From NCBI GenBank assembly GCA_903831635.1, contig CAIKYN010000046.1, positions 1-15,682 on the forward strand: 15,682 nucleotides of DNA, in the 5' to 3' direction. A model generated the notes under the pieces. It saw only the letters and a program-made list of their open reading frames with translations. It was not told where the DNA came from and searched no databases. Position numbers and translations under genes: made by a program. The stretch is from an uncultured Spartobacteria bacterium. Its GTDB lineage: Bacteria > Verrucomicrobiota > Verrucomicrobiia > Chthoniobacterales > UBA6821. Below, piece by piece: positions 14,124-15,682 of the stretch; positions within the stretch are counted from its first letter, which is position 1; each line of letters begins with the position of its first letter.

Positions 14124-14669
14124 TCAAACCAAGCCGAGTTTCATGCGACCAGCCTCGCTGATCATGCTCTGGTTCCAGGCGGGATCCCAGACGAGTTCCA
14201 CTTCTGCCTCGTCGATTCCCTCCAGAGTTAAGATTTTCCCTCGGGCGTCGGCCGCGATGGTGGGACCCATGCCGCAACCTGGGGCGGTGAGGGTCATCTT
14301 CACATGGGCTTTGGTGACTCCCTCCTCGGGATGCTGAAGCTGACATTCGTAGATCAGGCCGAGATCAACGACATTCACCGGGATTTCGGGATCAAAGACG
14401 GTTTTCAGTTGGTTCCATACTGCCTCTTCTAGTGATCCCTCGACGGCGGTCTTGACAGGAGCTGGGGCCGACGAAGCCTCCAGGCCCAGTGCATCGGCAT
14501 CCTTTTCATCGATACGGGCAAGACCTCCGGGGGTTGCCACAGTGTAGGTGCCTCCCAGGGACTGGGTGACCATGACCTTGGTGCCGGCTGGAAGTTGGAG
14601 CGGGTTGCCGCTCGGGATCTGGATCGCGTCGGTATCGCGCTTGAGAATGATTTCTTGGTGAGTATTCAT
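14124..14669 (-). CDS. sufT: SufT-like Fe-S cluster assembly factor (MIP18/DUF59 domain)
   Basis: This protein is thought to help mature Fe-S proteins in the cytoplasm. The C-terminal part (about 82-181) is the MIP18/DUF59 domain with VFDPEIPVNVVDLGLIY (DPE at 93-95) and the conserved cysteine C132 in TAPGCGMGP. The N-terminal 80 residues (LPAGTKVMVTQSLGGTYTV) match the extra domain that distinguishes the putative SufT form from plain DUF59 proteins. The 181-aa length fits. It lies 9 bp after the IscU/NifU-like gene on the same strand, and the rhodanese-type gene precedes that, so the three form a sulfur/Fe-S unit. Confidence 0.9.
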   Translation of the reverse strand: MNTHQEIILKRDTDAIQIPSGNPLQLPAGTKVMVTQSLGGTYTVATPGGLARIDEKDADALGLEASSAPAPVKTAVEGSLEEAVWNQLKTVFDPEIPVNVVDLGLIYECQLQHPEEGVTKAHVKMTLTAPGCGMGPTIAADARGKILTLEGIDEAEVELVWDPAWNQSMISEAGRMKLGLV

Positions 14670-14678
14670 GGCGGGAGA

Positions 14679-15185
14679 CTATGACGTCGGGGGTTTTGTT
14701 AGAAGGGTGATTTTGACTTTTCCTGAGGAAGGGGTGATCTGATCGGCGAGTGAGGGAACTGATGGGATTGCTGAAGCAACGGGTTTTTCAGCCGAGGGAT
14801 CGAGTGCCGAGCGCAGGGCATCCTCCACGAGTTGTGCACAATGGATCTTCATCGGGGGTAGGGGGCCGAGAGGTGATGAGAGCTCTTCCCCACTCATGGA
14901 GAGTGCCTCGGAGGCTGTCTTACCCCTGATCATCTCTGTGGCGATGCTCGCCACGGCGATTGCTGTCTGGCACCCGAAGGTCTGGAAGCTCGCCCTGTCG
15001 ATCACCTTGCGCCCATCCTCTTCCTTGAACTTTACCCACATCCGGAGCATGTCTCCGCAATCGCTGCGACCCACGGTGCCGACGGCGTCTGCCCCCTCCA
15101 TCTCACCAAGATTTTTCGGATTCTTGGCGGCTTCCTCGACGGATTGAGTCGATGAGATTGATTCTTTTGTTGGGTTGTTTTCCAT
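14679..15185 (-). CDS. IscU/NifU N-terminal-type Fe-S scaffold protein
   Basis: This is predicted to be the scaffold on which Fe-S clusters are built before transfer to target proteins. The scaffold domain covers about residues 24-128. All four usual ligands are present: C43 and D45 in SDCGDM, C72 in FGCQTAIA, and C116 preceded by H115 in MKIHCAQL. The usual IscU sequence after the second cysteine is GSA; here it is QTA, as in some NifU-like proteins. The 168-aa protein adds an N-terminal Ser/Thr/Glu-rich stretch and a C-terminal extension of about 40 residues. It does not contain the thioredoxin-like NifU C-terminal CxxC domain. It starts 3 bp after the rhodanese-type gene and ends 9 bp before sufT. 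Confidence 0.9.
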   Translation of the reverse strand: MENNPTKESISSTQSVEEAAKNPKNLGEMEGADAVGTVGRSDCGDMLRMWVKFKEEDGRKVIDRASFQTFGCQTAIAVASIATEMIRGKTASEALSMSGEELSSPLGPLPPMKIHCAQLVEDALRSALDPSAEKPVASAIPSVPSLADQITPSSGKVKITLLTKPPTS

Positions 15186-15188
15186 GAC

Positions 15189-15682
15189 TTATGCGGCCTC
15201 GGTGGTGTAACGGGGAAGAGAGGGATCCGCCTGCTCGGAGTAGGCATCAATTCCGCCCTTAAGTCCCTTCACCTGAGTGAATCCATGGCCTGCGAAGTAG
15301 GCGGCGGCATCAAGGACACGGGTTCCGGTATGGTCGACCAAGATGATCTCTGTCTCCTTGGGCCAGTTGATGGCCTCCTGCATGATCTCTTGCGTCATGA
15401 AGCAGCTGCCGGGAATCGCCACCGCCTCGAACTCCTCACGGGTGCGGATGTCCAAAAGGCGTAGGCATGAATCGTTGGTGTGTCGGATCGCAGGATTGAG
15501 GATTTTTGTGTGAAGATCGGTCGGTGAGATGAGGAGCGCTTCATCCTTGAGGTGCCCCTCCTTGATTTCACCCAGGACGACAACAGGATCGAGTCCGCCG
15601 TTGCGTGCGCAGATCTGGGCGAGTGTTTCCAACGGGGAGAAACCGCAACTGCTGCAGCCGCCGATATGGTGGAGTTGAAAAA
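15189..15682 (-). CDS. CxxC and rhodanese-like domain protein (5' end outside window)
   Basis: The open frame continues to the right edge, so the start lies outside the window; a TTG at 15630-15632 should not be taken as the start. The first visible part reads HHIGGCSSCGFSPLETLAQI, with a CxxC pair and a TL.QIC.RNG.DP pattern resembling small CxxC domains (DUF1858/ScdA-N type). A rhodanese domain follows (LLDIRTREEFEAVAIPG to GLKGGIDAYS). In its active-site loop the expected Cys-x-x-Gly-x-Arg reads DHTGTR: Asp (codon 15333-15335) replaces the persulfide cysteine. It is therefore probably not a classical sulfurtransferase; the CxxC may be the reactive part. It is the first of three closely spaced genes with IscU/NifU-like and SufT-like proteins, which points to sulfur handling for Fe-S clusters. 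Confidence 0.82.
   Translation of the reverse strand, partial: FQLHHIGGCSSCGFSPLETLAQICARNGGLDPVVVLGEIKEGHLKDEALLISPTDLHTKILNPAIRHTNDSCLRLLDIRTREEFEAVAIPGSCFMTQEIMQEAINWPKETEIILVDHTGTRVLDAAAYFAGHGFTQVKGLKGGIDAYSEQADPSLPRYTTEAA

Noticed and set aside
15630..15632. TTG as the start of the rhodanese-type gene
   Set aside because: The frame stays open to the window edge and encodes a CxxC segment of clear protein character, so the gene begins outside the window.
1..15682. tRNA, rRNA, CRISPR array, transposase, integrase or toxin-antitoxin pair
   Set aside because: None was found on reading through both strands; the only long repeat is the 39-bp pair, which has no array structure.

Overview
This window looks like chromosomal DNA from a PVC-superphylum bacterium, most probably Verrucomicrobia. 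The best marker is a 51-codon gene (13912-14067, minus) for a small basic protein beginning MSQHPSLKG and ending near GLPKTK, a family I associate with Verrucomicrobia and Chlamydiae. The other housekeeping genes fit this but are not diagnostic. No rRNA, tRNA, CRISPR array, transposase or integrase was seen, and no gene-free stretch exceeds 300 bases.

Layout. (1) 1-150, minus: N-terminal 50 codons of the acetolactate synthase small subunit (ilvN/ilvH), running off the window. (2) 270-6883, minus: a compact surface-polysaccharide block, visibly more AT-rich than its neighbours at the upstream end. In transcription order it holds a family 2 glycosyltransferase, a 43-aa ORF that may be a gene remnant, a WbpD/WlbB-like acetyltransferase, a Gfo/Idh/MocA (WbpB/WlbA-like) dehydrogenase, a WbpE/WlbC-like aminotransferase, a PglD-like acetyltransferase, an extended SDR epimerase/dehydratase and a second DegT-type aminotransferase. 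Several junctions overlap by 1-14 bases, as in a translationally coupled operon. (3) 7059-7646, plus: a HAD phosphatase/phosphoglucomutase-like gene. (4) 7704-11691, minus: half-size EamA transporter, lipoprotein, cysteine desulfurase, DUF983 zinc-ribbon membrane protein, secreted protein with a possible caspase-like His/Cys arrangement, and RidA. (5) 11789-12841, plus: a lone WbsX/GH99-like polysaccharide gene. (6) 12911-15682, minus: an Fe-S/sulfur set (CxxC plus rhodanese protein, IscU/NifU-like scaffold, SufT-like protein), then the small basic protein and an RsuA/RluB-type pseudouridine synthase.

How the genes work together. The dehydrogenase, aminotransferase and acetyltransferase at 3052-5794 match the Wbp/Wlb route that puts a 3-acetamido group on a UDP-N-acetylhexosaminuronic acid. 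The SDR, second aminotransferase and PglD-like acetyltransferase could make a second N-acylated amino sugar. The glycosyltransferase would use one of the products. The upstream 6-dehydrogenase, flippase and polymerase are not in the window.

The most unusual structure is a 39-bp imperfect direct repeat (184-222 and 7002-7040, 34/39 identical) bracketing the polysaccharide block. Each copy carries the same promoter-like arrangement on the minus strand (TTGACG, 17 bp, CATTCT), one pointing into ilvN and the other into the sugar operon. The simplest reading is that ilvN and the HAD gene were once divergent neighbours and the sugar block was inserted between them, duplicating the junction. This is an inference from sequence alone.
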